From IMG/VR virus record IMGVR_UViG_3300037584_006182, positions 1 through 42,797 of that record: DNA of 42,797 nt, one strand, 5' to 3'. Positions 4,223 through 18,300 of this stretch are shown here, one piece after another. The DNA is from a virus. The translations under genes and the position numbers were made by a program. Under the pieces are notes generated by a model. The model saw only the letters and a list, made by a program, of their open reading frames with translations. It ran no database searches and had not been told where the DNA came from. How positions within the stretch are numbered: position 1 is the first letter of the stretch; each line of letters begins with the position of its first letter.

Positions 4223-6333
4223 TGCCATTAGTCAATTTTGCAAATCTAGACTTTGATCAGATAAAGACATCGATTAAAGATTATCTTAGAACAAACTCAA
4301 ATTTTACTGATTACGACTTTGAGGGTTCTAATTTATCTACAATCATCGATGTACTTGCTTATAATACGTATATAACATCTTATAACGCCAATATGGTGTC
4401 GAATGAGGTGTTTATTGATAGCGCAACTCTTAGAGAAAATGTTGTTTCTCTGGCAAGAAATGTTGGATATGTACCAAAGTCTGCAAAAGCAGCGAGATCT
4501 AACGTAACTTTTAGCGTAGATGTAAGTACTTACGCTACAAAACCAGAATCTATCACTTTAAACAAAGGAATATCGTTTCAGACTAGAAATTTTCGTTCAG
4601 AAAATTATAATTTCTCTATTCCTGATGATATAACCGCGACAGTCTTTGATGATACTGCTACTTTTGAAAATATAGACATATATCAAGGAACATTAATTAC
4701 AGATAATTTTACGGTAGACGCATATAATCCAAATCAAAGATTTATTCTACGAAATTCAAAAATAGATTTATCCACTATCAGAGTTGTTGTCAGATCAAAT
4801 CAAAATTCATCTATTAGCAGAAAATATAAACAGTCTGATAGTTTATTCAATGTCAACTCCGAGTCGGCGGTTTATTGGATTCAAGAAATTGAAGATGAAA
4901 GATATGAGGTAGTTTTTGGTGATGGAGTTTTTGGTAAGAAGCTTGAATCACCAAATTATATTGAAATATCATATATTACAACAAGTGGAGATCAAGGAAA
5001 TGGCTTTGATCAATTCTTTTTTGCAGGAAAATTAACTAGCACTAGAACTGGGACAACTCTTTCTACAGGAGTATCTTCAATTCTAACTGACGCAGAATCT
5101 TTTGGTGGAACAAACATTGAGAGTATTGAATCTGTTAAAAAATCTGCATCTAGAATCTATGCCTCCCAAAATAGAGCAGTAACTGCTGTAGATTATGAAT
5201 CTGTTGTTCCGGTGATTTATCCAGAAACAGAGTCAATTTCAGTATTTGGTGGCGAAGAACTAAGTCCTCCTCAATTTGGAAAAGTTTACATCAGCATTAA
5301 ACCAATAAACGGTGCATATCTATCCAACTTCATTAAGGATAATATTAAGAGAGATTTAAAACAATATTCCGTAGCAGGGATCATACCTGAAATTATTGAT
5401 TTAAAATATCTGTACATTGAACCAGATGTTAAGGCATACTATAATACCAACCTGGCTAAGTCCCAGAGCGCCGTCACAAGCGTTGTAACGGGTAATGTTG
5501 AGAGATATGCCGATTCGACGGAATTAAATAAATTTGGAGCAAGATTCAAATATAGTAAGTTTTTGAAGATAATTGATGATAGTGATGAGTCTATAACATC
5601 AAATATTACTAATGTCATCATGAGAAGGGATTTGAGAGTGGCATTAAATAGTTTTGCGGAATACGAAATTTGTTTTGGCAATAGATTCTATATTAAAAAT
5701 CATGGGCATGGAACTCATGGCGGACAAATTGGATTTAATATCAAATCCTCTGGATTTAGTGTGAGTGGTATCCCAGGAACTGTATATTTGGCGGACGCTC
5801 CATATAATGATCTTAATACTGGAACAGTGAATTTGATTAGACTTAATTCTATTACTGAATCAGTTGTCGTTAAAAGAGATGTAGGAATTGTGGACTACAT
5901 CAAGGGAGAAGTAAAGTTAAATCCAATTAATATTACATCAACCATCTTGAGTAGGGGGTTCCCATTAATTGAAATCTCTGCTGTTCCATATTCAAATGAT
6001 GTTATTGGATTGCAGGATCTTTATTTGCAACTAGATACTAATAACACAACAATTTCTTCCATATCTGACAGAATCTCTTCTGGTAATGATATTTCTGGAT
6101 CGAACTACATAGTATCTCCAAGTTATGCAAACGGCAGTCTGGTTCGTGGCCCAGTGATTACAAGATCAAGAAGAATTGATGATGATGATCAATCTATGTC
6201 AACTACGACTATGAGTAGAAATAGAACTAGATCAACAGGAACTACCACAACCTCTTCTACACCTACATCTACATCATCTCCTTCCACTTCCCCCTCTACT
6301 CCTTCTTCCCCATCAGGCGGTTATACCTACTAA
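4222..6333 (+). CDS. 6: Baseplate wedge subunit gp6
   Basis: The protein has 703 residues (T4 gp6 has 660). The N-terminus (VNFANLDFDQIKTSIKDYL) and LSTIIDVLAYNTYITSYNAN are typical of gp6. A baseplate J-like region includes NRAVTAVDYESVVPVIYPET near residue 318. In T4, gp6 dimers form the ring that joins the wedges around the hub. The last 55 residues are unusual: an Arg/Asp stretch, then almost only Ser, Thr and Pro, ending GGYTY, which looks disordered. The gp6 core ends before this tail. It starts on the last base of the gp25 stop and is followed by gp7 after 9 bases. Confidence 0.92.
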   Translation: MPLVNFANLDFDQIKTSIKDYLRTNSNFTDYDFEGSNLSTIIDVLAYNTYITSYNANMVSNEVFIDSATLRENVVSLARNVGYVPKSAKAARSNVTFSVDVSTYATKPESITLNKGISFQTRNFRSENYNFSIPDDITATVFDDTATFENIDIYQGTLITDNFTVDAYNPNQRFILRNSKIDLSTIRVVVRSNQNSSISRKYKQSDSLFNVNSESAVYWIQEIEDERYEVVFGDGVFGKKLESPNYIEISYITTSGDQGNGFDQFFFAGKLTSTRTGTTLSTGVSSILTDAESFGGTNIESIESVKKSASRIYASQNRAVTAVDYESVVPVIYPETESISVFGGEELSPPQFGKVYISIKPINGAYLSNFIKDNIKRDLKQYSVAGIIPEIIDLKYLYIEPDVKAYYNTNLAKSQSAVTSVVTGNVERYADSTELNKFGARFKYSKFLKIIDDSDESITSNITNVIMRRDLRVALNSFAEYEICFGNRFYIKNHGHGTHGGQIGFNIKSSGFSVSGIPGTVYLADAPYNDLNTGTVNLIRLNSITESVVVKRDVGIVDYIKGEVKLNPINITSTILSRGFPLIEISAVPYSNDVIGLQDLYLQLDTNNTTISSISDRISSGNDISGSNYIVSPSYANGSLVRGPVITRSRRIDDDDQSMSTTTMSRNRTRSTGTTTTSSTPTSTSSPSTSPSTPSSPSGGYTY

Positions 6334-6342
6334 TAGCGTAAA

Positions 6343-9300
6343 ATGATATCAACAGATTTAAAAAGAGTACAAATTCAAGATATTGTTGAAAATCAACTCC
6401 CAGCTTTTGCTAGAGATGATTTTCCGTTAATTGTAGATTTTTTAAAACAATATTACATCTCTCAGGAATATCCTGGTGCTCCTGTTGACTTGCTTCAAAA
6501 TATTGATCAATATTTGAAAATTGATTCATTGACGAACAATACTAGTTCAGCAACTTTGTCGTCTTCAGTGTCAATTTTAGACTCGACAATTACAGTTGAT
6601 ATTGGTACTTTTGGAACTTTAGGAACATATCAATTTCCAGAAAAGTATGGACTTTTACAAATTGATGATGAAGTCATTCTTTATACTGGAAAAACTAAAA
6701 ATACTTTTACTGGATGTATAAGAGGATTTAGTGGTATAACCTCATATAAGAGTAAAGATAGATCGGATAAACTTACTTTCACTGAGTCTGAAGTTCAAAC
6801 ACATGAAACAGGATCTACAGTAATAAATTTAAGTAATTTATTACTTGAAGAATTTTTAACTAAAGTAAAAACTCAATTTGCTCCAGGATTTCAAAACAGG
6901 GATATTGACTCAGATGTAAATCAAAAACTTTTCATATCTAGGGCTAAGGATTTCTATCAGTCAAAAGGAACAGATAATTCTTTTAAAATACTTTTTTCTG
7001 CTTTGTATGGGGAAGATGTAGAAGTATTAAAACCAAAAGATTTTCTATTCAAACCATCTAACGCAGAATATAGAGTAACAAAAGATTTAGTCGTTGAAGC
7101 TATTTCTGGAAATCCTCTTGATTTAAAAAATCAAACTTTATTTCAAGATAGTTATGATGAATATGATATTGAAGAAGCATATGCATCTATTACAGATGTT
7201 GAAAAATTACTTTATGGAGATAAAACTTTCTATCAACTGAGCGTTGATTTTGATTACTCAAAAGATATCACTTTTGATGGAAGTGTTTTGGGTGATTTTT
7301 CAATTCATCCCAAAACCAAAATAGTAAATGATGTGTCCGTTGGATCATCTATTATTGATGTTGATTCTACTTTAGGTTTTCCTGATAGTGGAGAACTTTT
7401 AGCTACAAACTCATCCGGTTCTGTTGGAGTATTAACTTATCGCTCTAAGTCTACAACTCAATTTTTTGGAGTTGGTATTGCCAATACAACTGTTGTTGGT
7501 ATAAAAACCGCAATCTCTGCACAGCAAGATGTAAGAATAAATTCCTTTGCATATGGATTTGTTGGATCTGGATCAAGCAGAGTTGATATGAGAATAGGTT
7601 CTGTTTTATCAGAACCAGTGATTAATACAGATACTTATTATTACAATGCAAATGATTCTGCAAAAATTAAATCCCTTGGAATTACCACCACCAGCGCAAA
7701 AGCTGCGAACTGGTTGTATAATGTTTCTACAAAATTTGACGTAGAATCTGTAACTGTTTCAGATTCCTCTGTACCATCTTATTCTGTTGTAACTATTGCA
7801 AAAAATAATTTTAGACTTGGCGACTCTGTTGATATTACTTCATCAGTAACTTCAACAGGAACTGTTATTTCCATCATTGATGAAAATGAATTTATAATTT
7901 CTGGCCAAGGAGAACTGACGGGCAACAGTTTTACTGCAAAAAGAAATATTTTAAAACCAAACGTAGATTCTAGTATATCTCAATATTCATATTTGGATAG
8001 TTTATATGCAGATGTTCAAAACACATATTTAAATTTTAATGAAGATTTACTCGTATCTTCATCTTCCCTGCCAAATTATTATGACTCAAACTTAACTTTT
8101 TATGATAAAAAAGTAGAGTTAGATGGAAGTTATAGTGGAGAAACATTTACAGTCAGTGGAGTAACTGATCACGGATATCAAACTGGTGATGCTGTTTATT
8201 ACAATAAAAATATTACACAAGATCCAACATTCGGATTTGATATAATTAGTGGATTTGATATTGAGGAAGGAACGTATTTTGTTGAGAGAGTAAATTCAAC
8301 TCAGTTTAAACTGTCAACAAGTCAGGCAAATCTTTATAATCAAAGTTATGTTTCAGTTTCTGGTATTGTAACTTCAAATAGTTTTGAGGTTAGCGAATTT
8401 CACAACAAAGCAATTGAACATCAACATTTATTCAGAGAAATAAAGAGTCCGGTTAATGATGGAGAAACCCATTTAACGGAACCTGGAAAAATTGGAATTC
8501 TTGCAAACGGAGTCGAAGTTTTAAATTATAAATCTGAAAATGTTGTATATTCTGGAGACATTAAATCATTAACAATATCCTCTGGCGGAAAAAATTATGA
8601 CGTAATTAATCCACCTGTTCTTGGAATCACAGATGATGTAGGAACAGGAGCTACTGCTAAGTGCGCCATAATTGGAGGTTTGGATAGAATTGAGATAGTT
8701 GACTCTGGTTTTGATTATGTTTCTGAACCAACCATTTCAATTTCTGGAGGAAATGGTTCAGGAGCAAAAGCCTCAATCAATACTAAGTTAATAGAGCACA
8801 CAGTTTCTTTCAATTCCACAGAAGATTCTGCAAGAATTTCTCTTAGTAATGATACCATTGGTTTTTCAACCTTCCACAAATTTAGACACTCAGAAAAAGT
8901 TGTCTATAAAACAGACGGACAAACAGGTATTCTTGGACTCACTACGGATTCATACTACCATGTCGAGACAATTGACGCATCAACAATAAAACTATACAAA
9001 AATGCTGGTGATGTTATCTCCGGTATCAATACAATAAATTTAACTGCTTTTGGTGAAGGTGTCCATAGAATTCAATCTTTTGATAGAAAGAGAATTATAT
9101 CTAATATTGTAGTTGACAATTCTGGCTCTGGATATTCAAATAAAGAGAGAAGTACAACTTTGGTGGGAGTAAACACCGCTCTTGATCAGATCAACATTAC
9201 AAGTCATGGATATAAATCTGGTGAAATTTTAAAATATACTACCTCTTCATCTTCAATAGGAGGGATAAGTGATGGAAGCACTTATTATGTTTCAGTTGTT

Positions 9301-12300
9301 GATGAAGACAACTTCAAACTTTCTTCGGTTGGCGTTGGAACTACAACGAAGTCTTTTTACTATGATACAAAACAATATATTGATTTAACTTCCGTTGGAG
9401 CTGGTACACATACATTTAATTATGAACCAATAACTGTAACCATCAATGGAAAAATTGGAGTCTCTACTTTTGCAGGACAAAACTTTAATGCAGTAATTCA
9501 ACCAATATTCAGAGGTGAAATTGAATCCGCTCAAGTTACTAGTAGTGGAGTTGGGTATGGTGCATCTACAATAATAGGATATAACAGACAACCAACTTTT
9601 ACACTTTATAGTGGATCTGGTGCAGAATTACTTCCAATCGTTAATAATGGAAGACTGACTGAAGTTTTAGTTACAAATCAGGGATCGGATTATAACTCTC
9701 CACCAGAATTAGTTGTTTCTGGAACTGGAAAGTATGCAAAATTAATTCCAGTTGTAAGTGGGGGCAGAATTACTGAAGTCAAAATAGAGAGTCCTGGAAT
9801 AGATTATGAGAGTGGAACAACAAAAGTAGAAGTCATTGCTAGTGGATCTGAAGGCAAGTTTATTGCAGAAATTCAAAAATGGACTGTCAATTTAGTAGAA
9901 AAGAATTTAAACACGATAACTGATGATGATGGAATTTTAACATCATCATTGAATGATAATTATGGAATTCAATTTGCACACCTTTATGCTCCCAGAAATC
10001 TAAGACAACTGCTCTTTGGAAGATCTCAAGACAACAAAGTGCAATATGGAGTTTCAGATTTACAAAAAGCCAATGGCGAAGAAATTGCATCCAAATTCCA
10101 TTCGCCAATAATTGGATGGGCATATGATGGAAATCCAATTTATGGGCCTTATGGATTCTCGACACAAACGGGAGGAACAATTAGGGCAATGGAATCTGGA
10201 TATGAGAAAGTTGAGAGTTCTACACGTCCATCATCCTTTGCAGTAGGATTTTTTGTCGAAGATTACGAATTCACCGATAATGGAGATCTCGACGAGCATA
10301 ATGGACGTTTTTGTGTAACTCCAGAATATCCAAATGGAACTTATGCTTATTTTGCCACTATCAATCCATCTAATATTGAATCATCAGGAACATTTGCAAA
10401 ATTCAGGGCACCACAGTTTCCATATTTGATTGGTAATAGTTATAAGTCAAAACCAAATGCTTTTAACTTTGATTATAAATCAAATCAAAATGATTATGAT
10501 TTAAATTCGTCTGATTATTTTAGAAATACTACACCATATCAATTAAATATTGGTAATGTGTATTATGACTTTTTATACCAACCAAATAAAATAAAACCAC
10601 AATCAGTAAATATCAATGCAACCTCAAAAGGAACGATTGATGGTGTTGGCATTATAACTGGAGGCCAAGGTTACCAAATAAATGATAAAATTGTATTTGA
10701 CGCTGAATTAAATGCACAATCAGCAAAAGCAAGAGTTAGTAAATTAAAAGGAAAAATTGTAGAAAGCATTAGTGTGGCTTCTACAACAACCTCTAATCTG
10801 GAGATTGCTCCTTATGACTCAAAAGGATCTTATGTTGCATTTAGCACTTCTCCACATGGATTGATTAATTTTGATTTGGTATCTCTCACAGGATTTAATA
10901 CTTCCATCAATAGTCTTCAAAGAACTTTTAACATTGGAGTTTCTACTGAGAAGTTTTCACTGACAACAGGTGTTGGTACAGATGGTGCGACTGGAATCGT
11001 TACTTTCTTTAATATATCTGGAGGTTCCTTTAAAAATGAACTCTTAGGTTTAAGAGAAAATGACATTTTAGAAGTAGGATCGGAAAGAATTAGAATTCTT
11101 AACGTAGATAAAGAAAATTCTAGAGTTAGAGTTCTTAGAGCCATAGATTCTACAGTTGCATCGGCACACACAGCAACTACATCTTTAAGTGAGGTTTCTA
11201 GAAAGTTTACTCTTAAATCTATTCCAGAAAATAAAGTTAAATTTAACCTCAACAAACAAATATATTTTAACCCAAGTGAATCCTTAGGAATTGGAACTAT
11301 CTCTGGTGTTGGAATTGGAAGCACTATCTCGTTCTCCAATCCAGGAGCTGGATTAACCCAGATATTCATTCCTACAAGAAATGTTTATCTTCCAAACCAT
11401 GAACTTAACACTGGCGATATTGTAACTTATAAAAATAATGGTGGACAATCAATTGAAGTTAGATTAGGAACCAGTGCGGTTTACAGATTAAACAATAATT
11501 CCTCACTATTCGTTGCAAGAGTATCTAAGGACATAATTGGAATTTCTACTTTCAAAGTTGGACTTGGAAGTACAGGAACTTTTGTTGGAATTGCTAGTAC
11601 AACTTCTAGTAATGGACTTCTTAGTTTAACTGGAATTGGAACTGGAACTTATCATAGTTTCACTACAGTTAAAGAAAATGTCGTAAATGCTGAGGTAACT
11701 AAAAATCTCGTAACCGTATCTACATCATCTACTCATGGACTATCTTTAAGAGACTCTGTTGATGTTGCTGTAAATCCAACCACAACAACAACCATTACTG
11801 TTAAGTATAATGATCATAACAGAAGAATCGTATTTAATCCCAAAACATTCGTGGCAGGTAATGTAGATGTAACTGAAAATACAATTACATTAAGTAATCA
11901 TGGATTTAGCAGTGGAGATAAAGTTATCCACACCGCCACAACCTCCTCTGGTGGATTGGAAGATGAAAATATTTACTATATTTTCAGATACAGTAAGGAT
12001 AAGGTAAAACTTTGTAATACTGAATATGAAGCATTAAAATTTAATCCAAAAGTTGTAGATATATCTTCAGCTTCTGCAGGAACTTTATCTAAAATTAATC
12101 CATCTATTCATGGGTATAGAGGAGGCACGTTAAAATTTGATTTATCAGATTCTTCTCTTTCTTCCCTAAGCAACTCAACTCGTTATTCTGCATTTAATTT
12201 AAATATCTACTCTGATAGCAATTTCAAAAATGTATTTGAATCTAGTGCAAAAACTTCATCTTTTGAAGTTTCCAAAGTTGGTAGTATTGGAATTAGCACA

Positions 12301-15300
12301 AATGCAGCATTAACATTAACAGTTAGTAATAATATTCCAGAAAAATTATATTATAAGTTTACTCCAACTAACACTAGTTTTGTTTCCTCGGAAAAACAAG
12401 AAATTATTATTGACACTGAGGTTTCAGGAAACAATGAAATTAATTCAGTAAACAGCGATTATTCTGGATCTTTTGTGGTTACCGGAGTTGGATCTACTGA
12501 GTTTGAATTTAATCTATCTAAGGTTCCAGAAACCTCTTCTTATACGACATCAAATTCTATTATAAAGTATGCAACCGATTCTACCAGTGCTTATGGATCA
12601 ATAGAAGATGTTTTAATAACATATGGTGGAAATAACTATCAGAATGTAGTTGGAGTATCAACAATAGTTGGTGTATCCACTAATATCAACAGAAAAGGAT
12701 TTATTTTAGAACCATCCAGTTCATCAATTGGCAAAATTCTTTCCACAGAACTTGATAGTATTGGTTTTGATTATCCAACTGATAAAACATTGAGGCCTGT
12801 TTTAAATCTTCCAGAAATTCTTCAAATTGAACCACTTGCATCATTTGAATCTATCGGAATAACATCTGCTGGACAAAACTACTCTTTGGCACCTGGTTTA
12901 GTTGTTATTGATGGTTATACTGGAAAGCAAGTTAAAGATGTTGATTTGAGGTATAACCTTGGAGATACTGAGGTTCGCATTGTTAGAAATACATATGGAA
13001 TTTTTGACACTGCACCAACAATTTTACCAGTAAACAATAGCAATGGCGTTGCTATCAATAACATTACATATGACTCTTCGACTAAAAAGGTTACTGTAGG
13101 ATTAAATACCTCTTACAGTGATTCAGTTCCTTTTGTTGTTGGTGACAAAGTTTTAATCGAAAATGCCAGTGTGGGGGTTGGTAGCACAGGATATGGATTC
13201 AATTCCTCAGACTATGATTATACTCTCTTCACATTAATTGAAACAAATATTCCTCTTGGTGGAAGCATTGGAGTTGTTACTTTCAGTCTTAACGGAATTA
13301 TTCCCTCAGGTAAATTACCTGGAAAATTTGATGCATCTAATTCATCCGCAAGAATAGTTGCAGAAAAAGATTTCCCAGTATTCCAATCAACACTTAAGAA
13401 AAATGATTTTATTCTTGGTGAAGTAGTAACTTCAAATGGGAATATTGGTAAAGTTGAAAGTTGGAATAATGAAATTGAAATATTAAAAGTTTCCACTACT
13501 AGTGACTATAGGATTGGAGAATTAGTCATTGGAGAGACTTCAGGAACACAAGGACAAGTAAAAAGAAAATATGATTTCAACGCTGAGGTAAAAACAGGGG
13601 CATCCTCCATTGTTAGAAAGGGATGGAGAAAAGAAACAGGATTCTTGAATTTCAATACAGAGAGATTGCCTGATAACAATTACTATCAGAATTTCTCATA
13701 TTCATTAAAATCAAAAGTATCTTTTGAGAAATGGGATGATTCCGTTAGTGCTCTTAACCACACTGCAGGATTCTTAAAGTTTAGCGATTTAATTTTAGAG
13801 TCAACAGATAAAGTTTTTGATGGAGTATTTACTGAGGTATCTGGAAGTAATATTGATGTTGTATCTGATGTTAGTCGAGTCATTGATTTAAACTGCTATC
13901 CTTTCTTTGATTTAGTTTCAGAAAATGCTGTGGGAGAAGGTGCTGCTCTATCTGATGAGATATTCTTCTCAACAAGATCTTTAACCGATTATTTTGAATC
14001 TGTTGGAAATAGAGTTCTAACAATTGATGATATTAGTGGTAGTTTTAATGACGAACCAAGGCCAGAGAAGTTCTCTATTGTCCATAAGTTTGATATCAAC
14101 CAAAGATTTAAGAAATTCTTCACTTTTGTTAGAGACAAGAGATTTACAGATGAACGTCAATCTTTAATGGTGAGCATTCTTCATAACAAGTCTCAAGCGT
14201 GGATTAATCAATATGGTAGAGTTGACTCTGTTTTAGATTTGGGATCTTTTGATTTTGGAATTTCTGGAACTGAGGGCCAATTAGAATTTTTCCCAACCAA
14301 GTTTGCAGTCAATAATTACAATGTAAGTTTTGCAAGTTTCGATATTGATCATGCTGTCACTGGCGTTGGAACAACTGCATTGGGTGGTGTTGTCAACATA
14401 GATTCTTCTCAGACATCTGTTTCTGCAGGAACAACCACAACCATTGTAGGAATCGCCTCCACCTATAGAGCTTCAAAAGTTCTTGTCGAAGTTGATGGAA
14501 GTAATGGAGAACTTGAGCATACAGAAATAAGTGTTATTCATGATGGATCCACGGTTGAATTATTGGAATTTGGAACCCTAACCACAGACACCGTAGATTC
14601 CTATGTTGGAACTGGACTGGGAACCTATCATGCAGAACTTTCTGGCGGAAGTTTAAATGTTAAATTTAGTCCTAATGTTGGAGTCGCGGCTACTGTAAAT
14701 TCAATTGTAGTTTCTTTAGCAAGCACTGCCACTGGTGTTGGAACTGTTCTTCTGGGCGATACCTCTGAAAATATTGCAAGAGTCAACTCTGCCTATACCT
14801 CAATCGCATCTTCTGGTTCTCCAGGAATACATACGATTGCAGAATATACTAACTCTGGAACCATTGATTATTCTACTTCATATTGTTTGGTTTCAGTACA
14901 TGACACCACAAATAATAAGTATCAACTATCTGAGGTAATTCTTCTTAATGATAGTTCTGATGTTTATATCACTGAATATGGAAATATTGACACTAATGGT
15001 GGAATAGGAACTATTGGAGCACTGAAAACATCCACAAAAACATCATTACAATATACTCCTCCAGCCAGTGTAAACACGCAAGTACGTGTATTCCAAATGG
15101 CAGTGGAGTTGGTGGAATTTGATGATACTTCAAAAACTGAAATTGATTTAAATAATGCCTCAATCACTGCTGGATATGGATTCTACTCTGGAACAGAAAC
15201 TGATATCTTAAGACAGTTTGGGTTGCAGCATAAGGGAAGAAATGTATTCCAGAGAGACTTTAGTGGTAATGATTCTACAGTGGTTGATGTTACCAGCAAT

Positions 15301-18300
15301 TTGATAAATGTTCCTGGACACTTCTTTGTGACTGGAGAGGAATTGACATATGCCTCTGACAGCACTGCAATCGGAATCGCTACAACTGCGTTTGCTGGTG
15401 TCGGTGCTACAGATGTATTGCCATCCACCGTATATGCCATTAAAGTTGATGATCAGAATATCAGACTTGCTAGATCTGCCGAAGATGCTCTAAAGTCTGT
15501 TCCAGTTCCTCTTGATATTACTTCTGTTGGTGTTGGAACAGAGCACTCATTTACGGCAAGAATTCCAAATACTAAGTGTATTATTGCCATTGATAATCAA
15601 ATTCAATCTCCTATCGTTTCTACTGCCGTTACAACTGGAATTGGTAAGACAATTAGTCTAACTGATGACATTATTGAGTTTACTGGAATTACCTCATTCT
15701 TTGGTGGAGATTTAATTTTAATTGATGATGAAATTATGAAGATCAATACTGTTAGTGTTGGCAACACTAATCAAATATTGGTTGATAGGCAATGGATGGG
15801 TACAGGACTATCCACACATGTTGTTGGTGCAGCGGTAACAAGAGTTGAAGGTGATTATAATATTGTTGACAATAACATCAACTTCATAACAGCACCTAAA
15901 GGGCCAACTCCTTTAAGCAGCACTGCAAATCGTCCAGATGAAAGAGACTGGACTGGTATAACGACATTCTCAACTTTCCAAGGAAGAACATTCCTAAGAT
16001 CTGCTCTAACTGATAGCACAAACGCTGCATACAATACTAACTATGTTTTTGATGACATCTCTCAAGGATTTAATGCAACTGAAAAAACTTTCACTTTAAC
16101 TTCGGCAAATAATAATATCACTGGATTTAGTACAAATAATGCAGTGATACTAATTAATGGAATATTCCAAGGCCCAACTGGTTCTCTTTCAAACAATCAA
16201 GATTATAATTTAACCGAAGGTTCTGGAATAAGCAGTGTTACTTTTGCAGGATCTGCTACCTCTATTGCATATGATGCAAATAATGCATCTATTCCTGTAG
16301 GTGGAGTAATTGTTTCTGTTGGATCGACAGGTGGATTTGGTTATCAACCATTAGTTTCGGCGGGCGGTACTGCTGTTGTTTCCACATCAGGGACAATTTC
16401 TTCTGTTAGTATTGGAAATAGTGGTTCTGGATATCGTGCTGGTATTCAAACTGTCAATGTTGGAGTTACAACTCAAAACACAGGAACTCCTTCAATTGAA
16501 AATATTGGTACAGCAACAATTAGTGGAGGTAACATTGTAAGTGTTACCATTACAAATCCTGGGAGTGGATATACTACCACAAATCCACCAATAGTAATCT
16601 TTGATAATCCACTTTCATATTCAAACATTCCTTTAGAATATAGTAGCACATCTGTTTCTGGATTGGGAACGGAGGCAACTGTAGACATTGTTGTGGGACA
16701 AGGTTCTAGTGTTATTGATTTTGAAATTAAAAATCTTGGATATAAGTATGGCCAACAACAAATTCTCACAGTTCCTGTTGGTGGAAGCACCGGAATTCCT
16801 ACAGATCCAACTAAAACTTTTGCAGAGTTTAAGTTAACAATTGAAAGAACAGAGTCTGATGAATTTGCTGGTTGGCATTTAGGAGAACTTGAGGTTCTTG
16901 ATAAAATTGAAAGTGATTTCAATGGAATTAATAGATCATTTACTCTTAAGAGAAATACTTCTCCTTTAACAATTAGAGCCTCTGAAGGATCTTCAATTGA
17001 CGTTCAGGCGACACTTCTCATATTCTTAAATGATATCTTGCAGGTTCCAGGAGAGGGTTATACTTTTACTGGTGGTAGCACTTTAACTTTTGCAGAACCT
17101 CCTAAAGGCCCCGCAGCTGACGGATCTTTTGCTGGTGACACATGCAAAATTCTTTTCTACAAAGGAAGTGGTGATGTTGATGTTACTTTCCGCGACGTTT
17201 TAGAAACCGTCAAAGAAGGTGACACATTACGTATTATGGGAGAAACTAAGCAGGATATTAGATTGGTTGATGAAGTAACTTCTTCTGACACTGTAAGTAC
17301 ACTTGCATACACTGGCCCTGGAATTGACGGAAATCCAGATAACAAGAGGCCTGTCACTTGGTGCAAACAGCGAAATGATAAATTTATTGATGGACAATTT
17401 GTCAGCAAGAGTAGAGTATTGAATGAGGCTTTGATTAACCCAACCACAAATATTATTCAATCTATTGGGACTGGTACAACAGTTGTCTTTGTAAGTAGCG
17501 TTAAATCTTTCTTCGATCCTCGAAATGAAAATCAATCAACACTAAATATCCAAAAGATAATTATTGTATCTCAAGATTCCGTTGTTGGTGCAGCTGCGAC
17601 AGCAATTGTGTCTGTCGGAGGAACAATATCTTCAATTTCTATAAGTGATGGTGGCAAAGGTTATTCTTCAGCTCCTGCTGTTACGATAGGAAATCCTGTC
17701 GGATATGGAACAACAGCGAGAGCTAATGCTACTGCTACCCTATCTGGAGATGTGGTTACTTCAATCGCAGTTGGTTCCACTTCTGGATTTGGATACACAA
17801 CTACTAGTGTTCCTCAGGTATTGATTGAACCACCAAGTTTGACTGCAGAGGTTAACACTTCCGCATCATATACCGGAGACTTTGGTGGAATTGTTGGTGT
17901 AAAAACAACTTCTGTTGGTGTTGCATCTACTGGTTTTGTTCTTGACTTCTTTATCCCAGTTGATTCTTTCTTGAGAGATACTTCAATTGTTGGATCTGCA
18001 GTGACAATAAGTGGCATTCAAACAGGATATTACTTCACTGTTTCAAATAGTAATGTTGGTAGTGGAGTAACTTCACTCTATCAAGATGGTTCTACTTTAG
18101 GAATAGGGACTCAGTTCTTAGATGGTATATTTGAAGCTGCTGCAGTATCTGTTGCAACCACAGCAGTTGCTGGTGTTGGAGTTACTTATGTTGCAAGAGT
18201 AACCACAAGTGTTTCCAATTTGGGAAATATTTCTGGAATTGGATTGACTGAATATTATGGAGACTTCTCCTGGGGAAGAATCGTACTTGGGGATAGAACA

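Noticed and set aside
10917-11369. Minus-strand frame of 150 residues inside gp7
   Set aside because: It is opposite a continuous, module-bearing frame and arises from the repetitive Gly/Ile/Val codons. There is no promoter or ribosome site.
16473-16922. Minus-strand frame of 149 residues inside gp7
   Set aside because: It is the reverse reading of G.GY repeat sequence, which lacks stops on that strand; no independent support.
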